From: Bradyrhizobium manausense
GTDB lineage: Bacteria > Pseudomonadota > Alphaproteobacteria > Rhizobiales > Xanthobacteraceae
NCBI RefSeq assembly: GCF_018131105.1
Contig: NZ_JAFCJI010000001.1
Coordinates: forward strand, 806,001-870,000
Length of the DNA stretch: 64,000 nt
Direction of reading: 5' to 3'
The notes below the pieces were generated by a model that ran no database searches, had not been told where the DNA came from, and saw nothing but the letters and a program-made list of their open reading frames with translations. Shown here in pieces: positions 44,692 to 54,725 of this stretch; position 1 is the first letter of the stretch, and the number at the start of each line of letters is the position of its first letter. The position numbers and the translations under genes are program-made.

Positions 44692-46653
44692 ATGAAATCG
44701 ACGTCCGTCGGAGATTCCCGCAGCCTCGAACTGCTGATCAACGCGATTGTCGATTACGCCATCTTCATGCTCGACATCGACGGTGTGGTCAGAACCTGGA
44801 ACAAGGGGGCTGAGCGCCTCAAGGGGTATGCCGCCGAGGAGATCATAGGACGATCGTTTTCGGTCTTTTACACGCCGGAAGATCGGGAAAAGGGTTTGCC
44901 GGAGAGAGCCTTGGCAACGGCCGCGGAGACAGGCCGCTTCGCGTCTGAAGGCTGGCGGGTCAGAAAAGATGGCAGACGCTTCTGGGCGCTTGTCGTTCTC
45001 GACGCAATTCGCGACGAGGAGGGCAGGATGATCGGATTCGCGAAGGTCACGCGGGACATCACCGAACGACACCAGGCTCATAACGATCTCCTGGAGAGCG
45101 AAAGACGATATCGCCGGCTTGTTGAAGCTGTGGTCGATTACGCTATTTTTCAGCTCGATCCTTCCGGCCAGGTCGCGACCTGGAATCCCGGAGCCGAGCG
45201 CATCAAAGGTTATCGGCCAGAAGAAATCATCGGCCGACATTTCAGCGCCTTCTACACGCCTGAAGATCTTGAAAAAGGAGTGCCGAAATCGGCCCTGGCG
45301 GAGGCAACCGAAAACGGACGGTTCGAAGCCGAGGGCTGGCGCATGCGCAAGGACGGCACGCGCTTCTGGGCCTCCGTTGTCATCGACCGGATTACTGACG
45401 AGAGCGGGGCGATCGTCGGCTTTGCAAAAGTCACGCGTGATCTCACCGAGCGCAAGCAGGCGCATGACGAACTTCAGCGAGTCCAGGAACAGCTTGTTGC
45501 ATCCCAGAAGCTGGAGGCCGTCGGGCAGCTCAGCGGCGGCATCGCGCACGACTTCAACAATCTGCTGATGATCGTTCTGGGAAACCTCGAGAATGCCGAA
45601 CGTAACAGCCGCAACGTCGGAGGACCCAATCTTCATCGGGCGCTGGCGAACGCGAAGCGCGGGGCTCAACGAGCTGCGGCGCTGACAAGCCGGTTGCTCG
45701 CTTTTTCGCGCCGGCAGGCTCTCGATCCGAAGCCGATCAACCTCAATGGCTTTTTGAGCGGCCTGCAGGAGTTCCTGCAGCGCACGCTGGGCGAACGTAT
45801 CGAGGTTCAGACCGTTGGTGGCGCCGGCCTCTGGCAGATCGAGGCGGATGTGAACCACCTGGAATCGACAATCGTCAATTTGGCGATCAATGCCCGCGAC
45901 GCGATGCCGAATGGCGGAAAGCTGACCATCGAGGCGGCAAATGTCTCGGCTGACGAAGATTATTCGCGTGCCAACCCGGAGGTCGCGCCAGGCCAGTATA
46001 TCGTGATCAGCGTAAGCGACACGGGCTCCGGCATGACTCCGGAGGTTCTGGATCATGCATTCGAGCCGTTCTTTACAACCAAGGAGCCAGGGCAGGGAAC
46101 CGGACTTGGTCTCAGTCAGGTTTATGGCTTCGTCAAACAGTCCGGCGGACATGTGAAGATCTACAGCGAGGTGGGGGAGGGGACCAGCATCAAGATGTAT
46201 TTCCCCCGCTACTTCGGCCATGTGCAGCCCGCTCCAGAGCAAACAGACGAGTTCGTGGCTGAAGGCGCGAGCATCGAGACGATTCTCATCGTTGAAGACG
46301 ATGCCGATCTCCGGGGTTACGTTTCGGATGTGCTGCGAGACCTCAACTATCGGGTCCTGTCTGCAGGCAGTGCGCAGGCCGCTTTGACGATCCTGTTGCA
46401 GGAAGATCAGCAGGTTGATCTCGTTTTGACCGATGTGGTCATGCCCGGCATGAACGGCCGCGAACTGGGACGGCGAGCGCAGCAGATAAGGCCGCATCTC
46501 AAGATCCTCTACATGACGGGTTACTCGCGCAACGCAGTCGTTCACCAGGGACGGCTCGATGAGGGCGTCGATCTTCTGGAAAAGCCGGTCACTCAGGCGA
46601 AGCTGGCGTTGAAAGTCCGCGAGATTCTGGATCGACAAAAATCGGGTGGATGA
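44692..46653 (+). CDS. Hybrid PAS-PAS histidine kinase with receiver
   Basis: A 653-residue soluble kinase. Two closely similar PAS domains (residues about 10-130 and 140-255; both contain DYAIF, EEIIGR, FYTPED and FAKVTRD) are followed by a HisKA segment with H286 in GGIAHDFNNLL, a HATPase domain (NAINARDAMPNGG type, GQGTGLGLSQVYGF), and a C-terminal receiver whose phosphoacceptor is D581 in LVLTDVVMPGMNG. Signals probably pass between its own kinase and receiver. ATG 44692 is preferred to a TTG four codons earlier. An EcfG-type promoter match lies upstream. Confidence 0.9.
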   Translation: MKSTSVGDSRSLELLINAIVDYAIFMLDIDGVVRTWNKGAERLKGYAAEEIIGRSFSVFYTPEDREKGLPERALATAAETGRFASEGWRVRKDGRRFWALVVLDAIRDEEGRMIGFAKVTRDITERHQAHNDLLESERRYRRLVEAVVDYAIFQLDPSGQVATWNPGAERIKGYRPEEIIGRHFSAFYTPEDLEKGVPKSALAEATENGRFEAEGWRMRKDGTRFWASVVIDRITDESGAIVGFAKVTRDLTERKQAHDELQRVQEQLVASQKLEAVGQLSGGIAHDFNNLLMIVLGNLENAERNSRNVGGPNLHRALANAKRGAQRAAALTSRLLAFSRRQALDPKPINLNGFLSGLQEFLQRTLGERIEVQTVGGAGLWQIEADVNHLESTIVNLAINARDAMPNGGKLTIEAANVSADEDYSRANPEVAPGQYIVISVSDTGSGMTPEVLDHAFEPFFTTKEPGQGTGLGLSQVYGFVKQSGGHVKIYSEVGEGTSIKMYFPRYFGHVQPAPEQTDEFVAEGASIETILIVEDDADLRGYVSDVLRDLNYRVLSAGSAQAALTILLQEDQQVDLVLTDVVMPGMNGRELGRRAQQIRPHLKILYMTGYSRNAVVHQGRLDEGVDLLEKPVTQAKLALKVREILDRQKSGG

Positions 46654-46738
46654 TCGGGCTCGCGAATAGGCGCCTGCGACCGGCGATCGATAATCCGGTG
46701 GTCCCGATCGTCGTGCTATGGGCGCGAGAGCACCAGAC

Positions 46739-47680
46739 CTATGCAGGCGCCACCGTGGCGGGTACGCGGTGCGCGTGGATGCAGGTCCCGACGCTCAGCA
46801 GGACGAAACAGAAGGCAATCGCTTCGAGCGTCGTAGGAAGACGTCGTTCCCATGCCAGGCCGTAGAGCAACGCGAACAGCGTTTCGAACAGGATCATCTG
46901 ACCGGCGAGCGTTAGCGGCAGCAATCTGCTCATGCGGTTCCAGAACGCGTTGCCGACGATCGAGGCGAGAATGGCGACGCCCAGCGATACGACCGCAAAC
47001 CGCGCCCATGCGGTCGCATCATGAACCGTGTTGATGAAGGCGAGGGAGGGGATCAGCGCAAGCGCCTGAAAGCCGGTCGCAACACCGGTGAGCAGGTTCC
47101 AGTCATGCGCGGAGACGTCCTTCAGACGCGCGAGCGCGCGGCTGTTGCCGATCGCGTAGCTCGTCCACGAGATGAGCGCTCCGGTGGCGCAGAGCAGTCC
47201 GGCTCCCTGCTGGAGCAGCGATGTCGACGACGGCAACGCCAGAGCTTGCAAACCGATGCAGACGGCACCCGCCGAACAGAGCAAGAGCGACGGCGCAAGA
47301 CGCGAGATGGGCACGGCACCTTCGGCATTGCTCCCGATGACCGTGACCGCAACCGGCAGGAAACCGATCACCAGCGAAGTCATTGCGATGCCGCCGAGTT
47401 GCACGGCGCTCCCCATCAGCACGTAATAGAGCGTGTTGCCTGCCAACCCCAGCCAGGCGAGCGTGAAGTAGTCGGACCGCTTGAGCCTGTCGGCGATCTC
47501 GCGCCAGCGCGGCAGGACCAGGGCGAGAGAAATCGCTCCGAAGATCAGGTAGCGGCTCATGGCCAGCTGAACGGGCGCGAAATCGGCGACCATCGCAGGG
47601 CCAAGGAATGCGAATCCCCAAAATGCCCCTGCGGCAGCGCCGCACGCAATTCCCGCTATGTGTGTCGAACCGTGCGTCAT
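46739..47680 (-). CDS. EamA/DMT family transporter
   Basis: A 313-residue, ten-helix protein made of two EamA repeats (GAAAGAFWGFAFLGPAMVAD at the N-terminus; ATGALISWTSYAIGNSRAL starts the second). Such carriers usually export amino acids or other small metabolites. ATG 47680 is the start; the longer frame runs into the divergent promoter. It faces an Lrp-type regulator across a 96-bp gap, a common export-control pairing. Confidence 0.85.
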   Translation of the reverse strand: MTHGSTHIAGIACGAAAGAFWGFAFLGPAMVADFAPVQLAMSRYLIFGAISLALVLPRWREIADRLKRSDYFTLAWLGLAGNTLYYVLMGSAVQLGGIAMTSLVIGFLPVAVTVIGSNAEGAVPISRLAPSLLLCSAGAVCIGLQALALPSSTSLLQQGAGLLCATGALISWTSYAIGNSRALARLKDVSAHDWNLLTGVATGFQALALIPSLAFINTVHDATAWARFAVVSLGVAILASIVGNAFWNRMSRLLPLTLAGQMILFETLFALLYGLAWERRLPTTLEAIAFCFVLLSVGTCIHAHRVPATVAPA

Positions 47681-47733
47681 GGAGGTCTCGCCGAAATCGA
47701 TTGGGGCGAGCAATAGCCTCACTTTGGTGATAA

Positions 47734-47743
47734 AAGGGCCCTT
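47734..47743. promoter_or_regulatory. Short palindrome in EamA/Lrp gap
   Basis: A perfect 10-bp palindrome, AAGGGCCCTT, flanked by AT-rich bases, near the middle of the divergent gap. It could be a site for the Lrp-type regulator, but one short palindrome is weak evidence. Confidence 0.3.
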
Positions 47744-47776
47744 AAACGCACCTCCAAATGAGACAATTACTCGCCC

Positions 47777-48265
47777 ATGGCCAGAAAGCCGCCCGCGCGC
47801 GCATCGCTCGACCAGTTCGACCGGGCCATCCTCCGCATCCTCCAGACGGACAACAAGACGCCGCAGCGCGCGATCGCCGAGAGCGTCAACCTGTCGACAG
47901 CCGCCGTGCAAAGGCGCGTGGCGGCGCTCGAGGCAGCGGGCGTGATCGCGCGCAACGTGGCGGTGGTCGATCCGGACGCGGTCGGGATGTCCATCACCGC
48001 GATCGTGGAAGTCTATCTCCGCGATGAGCGATCGGCGACGGTCGATGCCGCGAAGGCTACCTTCCGGAAGACGCCGGAGGTCCAGCAATGCTTCTACGTC
48101 ACGGGCGGGACGAGCTTCGTCCTCATTGTCGTGACCCGAGACATGCGAAGCTACGAGACGTTCACGCGCAAGGTGTTCGAGGACAACGACTCGGTCAACA
48201 ACTACCGAACCCTCGTTGTGATAGATCGCGTGAAGACGGACACGCAGATCCCGATTGAAGACTGA
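47777..48265 (+). CDS. Lrp/AsnC family transcriptional regulator
   Basis: A 162-residue regulator: helix-turn-helix at residues 12-60 (LDQFDRAILRILQTDNKTPQ, LSTAAVQRRVAALEAAGVI) and a C-terminal RAM ligand-binding domain (VEVYLRDERSA, VQQCFYVTGGTSFVLIVVTRD). It senses amino acids in other family members. It is divergent from the EamA exporter and probably activates it when its amino acid accumulates. Confidence 0.92.
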   Translation: MARKPPARASLDQFDRAILRILQTDNKTPQRAIAESVNLSTAAVQRRVAALEAAGVIARNVAVVDPDAVGMSITAIVEVYLRDERSATVDAAKATFRKTPEVQQCFYVTGGTSFVLIVVTRDMRSYETFTRKVFEDNDSVNNYRTLVVIDRVKTDTQIPIED

Positions 48266-48314
48266 CGGGTGAGCATTCGACGGATGCCGTGACGGTCAAC
48301 AATGGCGGGCGGAA

Positions 48315-48368
48315 ACGCGAAGCATCACGCCGTACAAATGGGTACATCCGACCGAGGAGCGATAGAGC
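48315..48368 (+). pseudogene. 3' remnant of zinc-ribbon gene copy
   Basis: This 54-bp segment matches 44521-44574 at 52 of 54 positions. It encodes the same last 16 residues and stop as the zinc-ribbon gene at 44137. Both differences fall at third codon positions and change no amino acid (GTG to GTA, CAC to CAT). No matching upstream part of the gene remains. It looks like the tail of a lost paralogue, just before the metal-efflux cluster. Confidence 0.7.
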
Positions 48369-48537
48369 GCGCCCCGGGTCCGAAGGGCCGCATTGGCGCA
48401 AAGTGGTCAGCGGCTGCGGAAAGGGCCGACTGGTCGAAAGCCTGGGTCACGAACCCTTGACCGTAATCAATGACTGTTTTCCGTATCCGAATATGGTACT
48501 GAGGCGGTGTTGCGGCCCGAGAGGTAAGTCGTTTTCG

Positions 48538-48903
48538 ATGCGGTTCGTCCGTACCATGCTGGCATTCGCCATCGCCATCTCCCTGGCGATGCTGCCGGTT
48601 GGCGCGTCCGCGTCTGGCCTCGCGATGTCCTCGGACGACATGCAGGCGACCATGCACATGAGCGGCGATGCCGACATGTCGATGGACGATTGCTGTCCCG
48701 ACATGAAGGGAACCGGCTCCCACACCAGCGGCTACAAATGCGGTATGGGCTTTTGCTGCGTCGGCGGGATCATTGCGCTCGCTGACGTCAGGCCGCTTGC
48801 CTTCGAATATCTTGCCGTCGCCGCCGGCAAGATGGTCCTCCCTGAGGATCAGGTCGTCTCCTATCGCGGCGGCAGTCCTCCCTTCCGGCCTCCTCGAATC
48901 TGA
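48538..48903 (+). CDS. Secreted Met/Cys-rich metal-binding-like protein
   Basis: A 121-residue protein with a signal peptide (residues 1-25, LAFAIAISLAMLPVGASA) and then a methionine-, aspartate- and cysteine-rich stretch: MSSDDMQATMHMSGDADMSM, DDCCPDMKG, CGMGFCCVG. Such residues bind Cu(I) or Ag(I), so a periplasmic metal-buffering role fits the efflux cluster that follows. The family is not firmly recognised. The DNA from 48369 to 48537 shows no gene; it should hold the cluster promoter. Confidence 0.72.
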   Translation: MRFVRTMLAFAIAISLAMLPVGASASGLAMSSDDMQATMHMSGDADMSMDDCCPDMKGTGSHTSGYKCGMGFCCVGGIIALADVRPLAFEYLAVAAGKMVLPEDQVVSYRGGSPPFRPPRI

Positions 48904-49006
48904 TCTCGCAAAGCCTGAGACGCGAGCAGCCATGCCTGCTCGCGACGATGACTGACGTGTGCGCTTCGCGTGCCACGGCGGAAGATCAATTCATGAGGAT
49001 AGGACT

Positions 49007-49399
49007 ATGCTTTTCAAATTCACCACTGCGGCTCTCGCCGCCACCCTTTCGCTTGCCGCTTCCGCCGCCATGGCGGGCGCTGGCGACTACGCCTTCGAGC
49101 CGGTCAAGCCGGAGATGAAGAAGGGCGAGGACGTCACGCTCGCTATTCGCCTGACCAACAAGCAGACCGGAAAGCCGGTGTCGGACGCGGTGATCTTCAA
49201 GACCCGCGTCGACATGGCCCCGGACGGGATGGCTGAGATGGAGTCGGCGGTTGCGCCGCTGCCGTCGAAGGAGCCGGGTGTGTATGCCTTCAAAACCGAC
49301 CTGCCGATGGCAGGCCGCTACCAGATGACGCTGTCAGTGAAGGTGCAGGGCGAACCGGAGACGCTCACAGGCAAGGTGATCGTCACGGCGACCAAGTGA
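49007..49399 (+). CDS. YtkA/FixH-like periplasmic protein
   Basis: A 130-residue exported protein: signal peptide at residues 1-22 (ending SAAMA), then a beta-sandwich like the YtkA/FixH domain, with KPEMKKGEDVTLAIRLTNK, a methionine-bearing stretch RVDMAPDGMAEME and a C-terminal YQMTLSVKVQGE strand. Proteins of this type often sit in copper-handling operons. It lies between the Met/Cys-rich protein gene and cusB on the same strand. Confidence 0.8.
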   Translation: MLFKFTTAALAATLSLAASAAMAGAGDYAFEPVKPEMKKGEDVTLAIRLTNKQTGKPVSDAVIFKTRVDMAPDGMAEMESAVAPLPSKEPGVYAFKTDLPMAGRYQMTLSVKVQGEPETLTGKVIVTATK

Positions 49400-49481
49400 G
49401 CGCTTGGGCGCTGCCCCGGCGGCGCCCGACATTCCCGTTCCATTCACACGGACGCGCGCTCCTGGCGCGCGGAGACATGCG

Positions 49482-50879
49482 ATGAAAACGCTGCGTCTTC
49501 TGACAGCTCTCGCGCTGGGCGGTGGCCTGGTCTTGGGTGCTTACGGATACTTGAACATGGAGTTCGCTCCGGCTGCATCAGCGGCCGACCGAACGCCGCT
49601 CTACTACCGCGATCCCAGCGGCGGACCAAACTGGTCGGCAGGTCCAAGGAAGGACGACCGCGGTCGGGACTACCTGCCGGTCTACGACGATCAGGCAGTC
49701 CCGGCGCAGACGAAGCCGCAGCAACAGGCGGTGTCCCCGCGAAAGATTCTCTATTATCGCAACCCGATGGGGCTGGCCGACACCTCGCCCATGCCAAAGA
49801 AGGATTCGATGGGGATGGATTACATCCCCGTCTACGAGGGCGACGATACGGACGACGGCGCGGTGAAGTTGTCGCCCGGCAAGATCCAGCGCACCGGCGT
49901 GAAATCCGAGCCGGTCGAACGGCGCGCGATCCGCGTTTTGGTGAAGGCGCCCGGCACGATCCAGCTGGACGAGCGGCGCGTCTCGGTCATCGCCATGCGC
50001 GCCGAAAGCTTCGTGCAGAAGGTCGCCGACGTCACCACCGGCGCCCGCGTGAAGGCCGGGCAGCCGCTGATGGACATCTACAGTTCGGCGGTCGCATCCG
50101 CTGCGGCGGAATATCTCGCGACGATCACCTCGAGGGTGGTTGGCGGTGTCGAGATGTACGGCCGCGGGTCGCGCCAGCGCCTGGTCAATCTCGATGTGCC
50201 GGAGCCCGTCATCGCGGAGATGGAAAAGACACGGGTCGCGCCCGTCACCATCAGCTGGTCGGCGCCGCGCGACGGGGTCGTCCTGGAGCGCAATGCGATC
50301 GAAGGCATGCGTGCCAATCCCGGCGATGTGCTGTTCCGGATCGCGGACACGACGGTCGTCTGGGCGCTGATCGACGTGGCCGAGCGCGATCTCGGTACCA
50401 TCGCGGTCGGGCAGTCCGTGGTCGTGCGCGCGCGCAGCTTTCCCGGCCGGACGTTTACCGGCAAGATCGCAATCCTCTATCCGCAGGTCAATCGGGATAC
50501 CCGCACCGTTCGTATCAGGGTCGAACTCGCCAATCCCGATGCGCTGCTGCTGCCGGACATGTACGTCGATGCCGACATCGACACGGCTGATGCCACGCCC
50601 GTCCTGGCGGTGCCCGACAGTGCGGTGCTCGATACCGGCAGCCGGCAGGCTGTTCTCGTCGACAAGGGGGAGGGCCGTTTCGAGCCGCGGGAAGTCAAGC
50701 TTGGCCGCCGCGGCGGCGGCTATATCGAGGTGCGGGACGGACTTGCGGATGGGGAGGCGGTGGTCACCTCCGCCAACTTCCTCATTGATGCGGAAAGCAA
50801 CCTGAAGGCGGCGCTGAAAGGCTTTGCGGAAGCGGCGCCGCGGACTGTCGACGCCGGCGCGACGGGAGATCGCAAATGA
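49482..50879 (+). CDS. cusB: CusB-like RND efflux adaptor
   Basis: A 465-residue membrane-fusion protein of a heavy-metal efflux pump: N-terminal anchor (residues 8-24), two tandem heavy-metal-binding domains (about 40-70 and 90-120), then barrel-sandwich, lipoyl and beta-barrel domains typical of CusB. The second metal domain keeps its methionines (NPMGLADTSPMPKKDSMGMD). In the first, the matching sequence reads DPSGG and DDRGRD, so it has lost them. ATG 49482 is the start; the ATGA at the end overlaps cusA. Confidence 0.9.
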   Translation: MKTLRLLTALALGGGLVLGAYGYLNMEFAPAASAADRTPLYYRDPSGGPNWSAGPRKDDRGRDYLPVYDDQAVPAQTKPQQQAVSPRKILYYRNPMGLADTSPMPKKDSMGMDYIPVYEGDDTDDGAVKLSPGKIQRTGVKSEPVERRAIRVLVKAPGTIQLDERRVSVIAMRAESFVQKVADVTTGARVKAGQPLMDIYSSAVASAAAEYLATITSRVVGGVEMYGRGSRQRLVNLDVPEPVIAEMEKTRVAPVTISWSAPRDGVVLERNAIEGMRANPGDVLFRIADTTVVWALIDVAERDLGTIAVGQSVVVRARSFPGRTFTGKIAILYPQVNRDTRTVRIRVELANPDALLLPDMYVDADIDTADATPVLAVPDSAVLDTGSRQAVLVDKGEGRFEPREVKLGRRGGGYIEVRDGLADGEAVVTSANFLIDAESNLKAALKGFAEAAPRTVDAGATGDRK

Positions 50880-53800
50880 TCGCCCGCATCATCGCCTGGT
50901 CGGCGAGCAATCTGCTGCTGGTGCTGTTCGGCGCAGGTTTTGCCGCTGCGGCCGGCCTCTATGCACTGGTTCATCTTCCGCTGGATGCGATCCCCGACCT
51001 CTCCGACACCCAGGTCATCGTCTACACGGAATATCCCGGCCAGGCGCCGCAGGTGATCGAGGATCAGGTCACCTATCCGTTGACGACGGCGATGCTGACG
51101 GTTCCGAAATCGAAGGTCGTGCGCGGCTTCTCGTTCTTCGGTGTGTCGTTCGTCTACGTGATCTTTGAAGACGGCACCGACATCTATTGGGCGCGCTCGC
51201 GCGTCCTGGAATTCCTGAACGGCGCGGCGTCCAGGCTTCCCGCCGGCGTCACGCCGACCATCGGGCCCGATGCGACCGGTGTCGGCTGGGTCTACCAGTA
51301 TGCAGTGATGTCCAAGGAATTGAACCTGGCGGACACGCGCACGATCCAGGACTGGAATCTGAAATTTGCGCTGGCCAAGGCCGAGGGCGTCGCCGAGGTG
51401 GCCAGCATCGGCGGCTTCGTCAAGCAGTACAACGTCGTCCTCGACCCGCAGCGAATGCGCGATCGCGGCATCAGCATGCAGAAGATCCGCGAGGCGATCC
51501 GCGCCAGCAACGCCGATGTCGGCGGGCGCACCGTCGAGCTCTCCGAGTTCGAATACGTCATCCGGGGCCGGGGCTACGTCAAGAGCATCAACGATCTCGG
51601 CAATATCGTCCTGAAGACCAGTAATGGCACGCCTGTGTTGCTGCGGGACGTCGCCAATGTCGAGCTGGGCCCCGACGAGCGGCGGGGCGTCGCCGAGCTG
51701 AACGGCGAGGGTGAGGTCGCAAGCGGCATCGTGCTGCAGCGGTTCGGCGTCAATGCTCTCGACGTCATCGAGAACGTCAAGAAGCGCTTCAAGGAGATCG
51801 CGAGCAGCCTGCCGAAATCGGTCGAGATCGTGCCGGTCTACGACCGCTCGAACCTGATCTATGCGGCAATCTACACTCTCAGGCATACCTTGTTCGAGGA
51901 AAGCATCGTCGTCGGGCTTGTCTGCATCGTCTTCCTGCTGCACGTCCGCAGCGCGCTGGTCGCGATCCTGATGTTGCCGGTCGGTGTTCTGATGGCGTTC
52001 GGCGCCATGAAGCTGCTCGGGCTGGGCTCCAACATCATGAGCCTCGGCGGCATCGCGATTGCGATCGGCGCCATGGTCGACGCTGCGATCGTCATGATCG
52101 AGAACGCGCACAAGCACCTGGAGCGCGCCAGGCCTGGTCAATCGCGCGTCAAGATCTTGATCGATGCCGCATCCGAAGTCGGGCCCGCGCTGTTCTTCAG
52201 CTTGCTGATCATCACGGTGTCGTTCATGCCGATCTTCACGTTGGAGTCGCAGGAGGGGCGGCTGTTCAGCCCGCTCGCATTCACGAAGACTTTTTCGATG
52301 GCGGCGGCCGCGCTTCTGTCCGTGACGCTGGTGCCGGCGCTGATGGTGATCTTTGTCCGCGGCAGAATCGTTCCGGAGAGCAGAAACGTCATCAACCGCT
52401 TCCTGATCTGGGTTTACCGTCCGGTCATCAGGGGCGTTCTGCGCGCCAGGACACTGGTGATCCTGGCTTCCATCGCCCTTCTCGCCGTCACGATATGGCC
52501 GGCGCGTCAGCTCGGCACCGAATTCATGCCGAACCTGAACGAGGGCACGCTGCTCTACATGCCGACAACACTGCCCGGCATCTCCATCACCAAGGCGGCC
52601 GAATTGATGCAGACGCAGGACCGCATCATCAAGTCCTTTCCTGAGGTCGCCTCGGTCTATGGCAAGGCGGGCCGAGCCGCCACGGCGACCGACCCGGCGC
52701 CCACGGAGATGTTCGAAACGATCGTCAACCTGAAACCGAAGGAGCAATGGCGCTCCGGCGTCACCATCGACAGTCTCGTCGCGGAGATGGACAAGGCCCT
52801 ACAGTTTCCGGGCGTCTCCAACGCCTGGACCATGCCGATCAAGGCACGCATCGACATGCTCTCCACGGGCATCCGCACTCCGGTCGGGGTCAAGGTCATG
52901 GGCACGGACCTCGTCGAGATCGACCGGCTTGCAAAGCAGATCGAACGGATCCTCAAGGCGGTCCCCGGCACGTCGTCGGCTTACGCGGAGCGTGGTCTCG
53001 GCGGCTATTATCTCGAGATCGTGCCCGATCGCGAGGCGCTCGCCCGATACGGCATCCTGATCCAGGATGTCCAGGACACCATCGCGGCCGCGCTCGGCGG
53101 TCAGACGGTGACCACGACCGTGGAGGGACGGCAGCGGTTTACGGTGAACATGCGCTATCCGCGCGACTTGCGCGACAATCCCAAGGCGATCGCCAGCGAC
53201 ATCCTGGTGCCGATGCCTTCAGGCGGCGCCGTGCCGCTCGGCGAGGTGGCCCAGGTCGAGCCTACGCGCGGACCGACTTCGATCCGCACCGAGAATGGAC
53301 AGCTTGCGACCTACATCTACGTCGACATCCGGAACCGCGACATCGGAAGCTACGTCACTGATGCGCAACGCGCCGTGACGGAGAGCGTCCAGTTTCCGGC
53401 CGGGACTTACGTGGTCTGGAGCGGCCAGTATGAATATCTCCAGCGCGCCGCTGCCCGCCTGAAGATCGTCGTGCCGTTGACGCTCGCGATCATCTTCCTG
53501 CTGCTGTACCTGAATTTCCGGGCGATGACCGAGACGCTGATCGTGATGCTGTCACTGCCGTTCGCGCTGGTCGGCGGCATCTGGATGATGTGGTGGCTCG
53601 GTTTCAACCTGTCGGTGGCCGTGGCTGTCGGCTTCATCGCACTCGCCGGCGTCGCCGCCGAGACCGGCGTCGTGATGCTGATCTATCTCGATCATGCACT
53701 GGCGGAAGTGAAAGCGAGGCGCAGCGCCGAGGGGCGCGCCCTCACGCGTCGCGACCTACACGATGCCATCATGGTGGGCGCGGTCGAGCGGGTGCGGCCA

Positions 53801-54049
53801 AAAATGATGACCGTGGTCGCCATCATGGCCGGCCTGCTGCCGATCATGTGGAGCACCGGCGCGGGATCGGAGATCATGCAGCACATCGCAGTGCCGATGA
53901 TCGGCGGCATGACATCATCGACCCTGCTGACGCTCATCGTGATCCCCGCCATTTTCGGGCTGGTGAAGGGGCAGGGGCTTCCCCGCGATCATGAGGCGAC
54001 GGGCGCAGGATCGAACCGCGCCTCGCCGGACGTGCCCGAGGCGGCTTGA
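50876..54049 (+). CDS. cusA: CusA-like heavy-metal RND efflux pump
   Basis: A 1057-residue inner-membrane RND pump with the two-fold repeat of six helices plus large periplasmic loops. The proton-relay helix [13 protein letters not shown] matches the Cu/Ag branch as I remember it from E. coli CusA. Of the three CusA metal-site methionines, two seem kept (EMFET and IDMLSTG), while the third position reads LPGIS instead of LPGMS. It expels Cu(I)/Ag(I) with the CusB-like adaptor. No outer-membrane factor gene follows. Confidence 0.9.
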   Translation: MIARIIAWSASNLLLVLFGAGFAAAAGLYALVHLPLDAIPDLSDTQVIVYTEYPGQAPQVIEDQVTYPLTTAMLTVPKSKVVRGFSFFGVSFVYVIFEDGTDIYWARSRVLEFLNGAASRLPAGVTPTIGPDATGVGWVYQYAVMSKELNLADTRTIQDWNLKFALAKAEGVAEVASIGGFVKQYNVVLDPQRMRDRGISMQKIREAIRASNADVGGRTVELSEFEYVIRGRGYVKSINDLGNIVLKTSNGTPVLLRDVANVELGPDERRGVAELNGEGEVASGIVLQRFGVNALDVIENVKKRFKEIASSLPKSVEIVPVYDRSNLIYAAIYTLRHTLFEESIVVGLVCIVFLLHVRSALVAILMLPVGVLMAFGAMKLLGLGSNIMSLGGIAIAIGAMVDAAIVMIENAHKHLERARPGQSRVKILIDAASEVGPALFFSLLIITVSFMPIFTLESQEGRLFSPLAFTKTFSMAAAALLSVTLVPALMVIFVRGRIVPESRNVINRFLIWVYRPVIRGVLRARTLVILASIALLAVTIWPARQLGTEFMPNLNEGTLLYMPTTLPGISITKAAELMQTQDRIIKSFPEVASVYGKAGRAATATDPAPTEMFETIVNLKPKEQWRSGVTIDSLVAEMDKALQFPGVSNAWTMPIKARIDMLSTGIRTPVGVKVMGTDLVEIDRLAKQIERILKAVPGTSSAYAERGLGGYYLEIVPDREALARYGILIQDVQDTIAAALGGQTVTTTVEGRQRFTVNMRYPRDLRDNPKAIASDILVPMPSGGAVPLGEVAQVEPTRGPTSIRTENGQLATYIYVDIRNRDIGSYVTDAQRAVTESVQFPAGTYVVWSGQYEYLQRAAARLKIVVPLTLAIIFLLLYLNFRAMTETLIVMLSLPFALVGGIWMMWWLGFNLSVAVAVGFIALAGVAAETGVVMLIYLDHALAEVKARRSAEGRALTRRDLHDAIMVGAVERVRPKMMTVVAIMAGLLPIMWSTGAGSEIMQHIAVPMIGGMTSSTLLTLIVIPAIFGLVKGQGLPRDHEATGAGSNRASPDVPEAA

Positions 54050-54079
54050 ATTTTCAAACGACAACATCGAGAGGAACTG

Positions 54080-54541
54080 ATGATGAGATTTGCGGCGATC
54101 GGACTGGCGCTGGCTCTGGCGACGATATGGACGCCGTCTGGTGCACACGATCACCACCACGGCCACGAGTCCTACTCGGCGGGGGAGCCCGGCGATCCGG
54201 CGAGCCCGTCCCGAACCATCGAGATCGCGATGAACGAGATGAGCTATGAGCCATTCAGGATCGAGGTGAAGCGGGGCGAGCAGATCCGCTTCGTGCTGCG
54301 CAATGTCGGCACGGAGGATCATGAATTCCTGTTGGCCACGACCAGGGAAAATCTGGAGCACGGTGCAATGATGAAGAAGCATCCGAACATGGCGCACGAC
54401 GAGCCGAACGGCGTGCGGGTCGCGCCGAAGAAAACCGCGGAGATCCTGTGGAAGTTCACCAAGCCCGGAACGTTCGAATATTCCTGCCTGATCCCGGATC
54501 ACCGGGAGTACGGGATGACAGGCCGCGTGACGGTGAAGTGA
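54080..54541 (+). CDS. Cupredoxin family protein
   Basis: A 153-residue exported copper protein: short signal peptide, a histidine-rich start (HDHHHGHE, residues about 23-30), then a cupredoxin fold. The type-1 copper ligands are visible as the histidine in EDHEF and the Cys-His-Met set in SCLIPDHREYGM. It probably buffers or delivers periplasmic copper for the pump encoded 30 bp upstream. ATG 54083 is an alternative start; a GAGGAA site precedes. Confidence 0.9.
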   Translation: MMRFAAIGLALALATIWTPSGAHDHHHGHESYSAGEPGDPASPSRTIEIAMNEMSYEPFRIEVKRGEQIRFVLRNVGTEDHEFLLATTRENLEHGAMMKKHPNMAHDEPNGVRVAPKKTAEILWKFTKPGTFEYSCLIPDHREYGMTGRVTVK

Positions 54542-54725
54542 AGGGTGCGGCAGGCCGGGAAACCGGCCTTGCTCGCGATGACCTTTACCGGCGTCACTGG
54601 CGGTCCTCGGCGGCGGTTGCGACTTTGCCCGCGCAGCCTTCGTGCCAGCCTCCGGCTGGGTGTCAAACGGCATTTCCGAGGTAACGTTTGCGCTGAACTA
54701 TATTAGGGCGCTGTGTCCTGTGATA

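Noticed and set aside
48457..48490. TTGACC upstream of the metal cluster, considered as a CueR- or sigma70-type promoter
   Set aside because: No acceptable -10 at 17-19 bp and no CueR-like dyad; left uncalled.
48289..48537. Upstream extension of the secreted Met/Cys-rich protein frame
   Set aside because: It runs out of frame through the 48315-48368 gene remnant, and the signal peptide starts only at ATG 48538.
50720..52747. 675-residue minus-strand frame opposite cusA
   Set aside because: Aspartate/arginine/histidine-rich shadow; cusA is intact on the plus strand.
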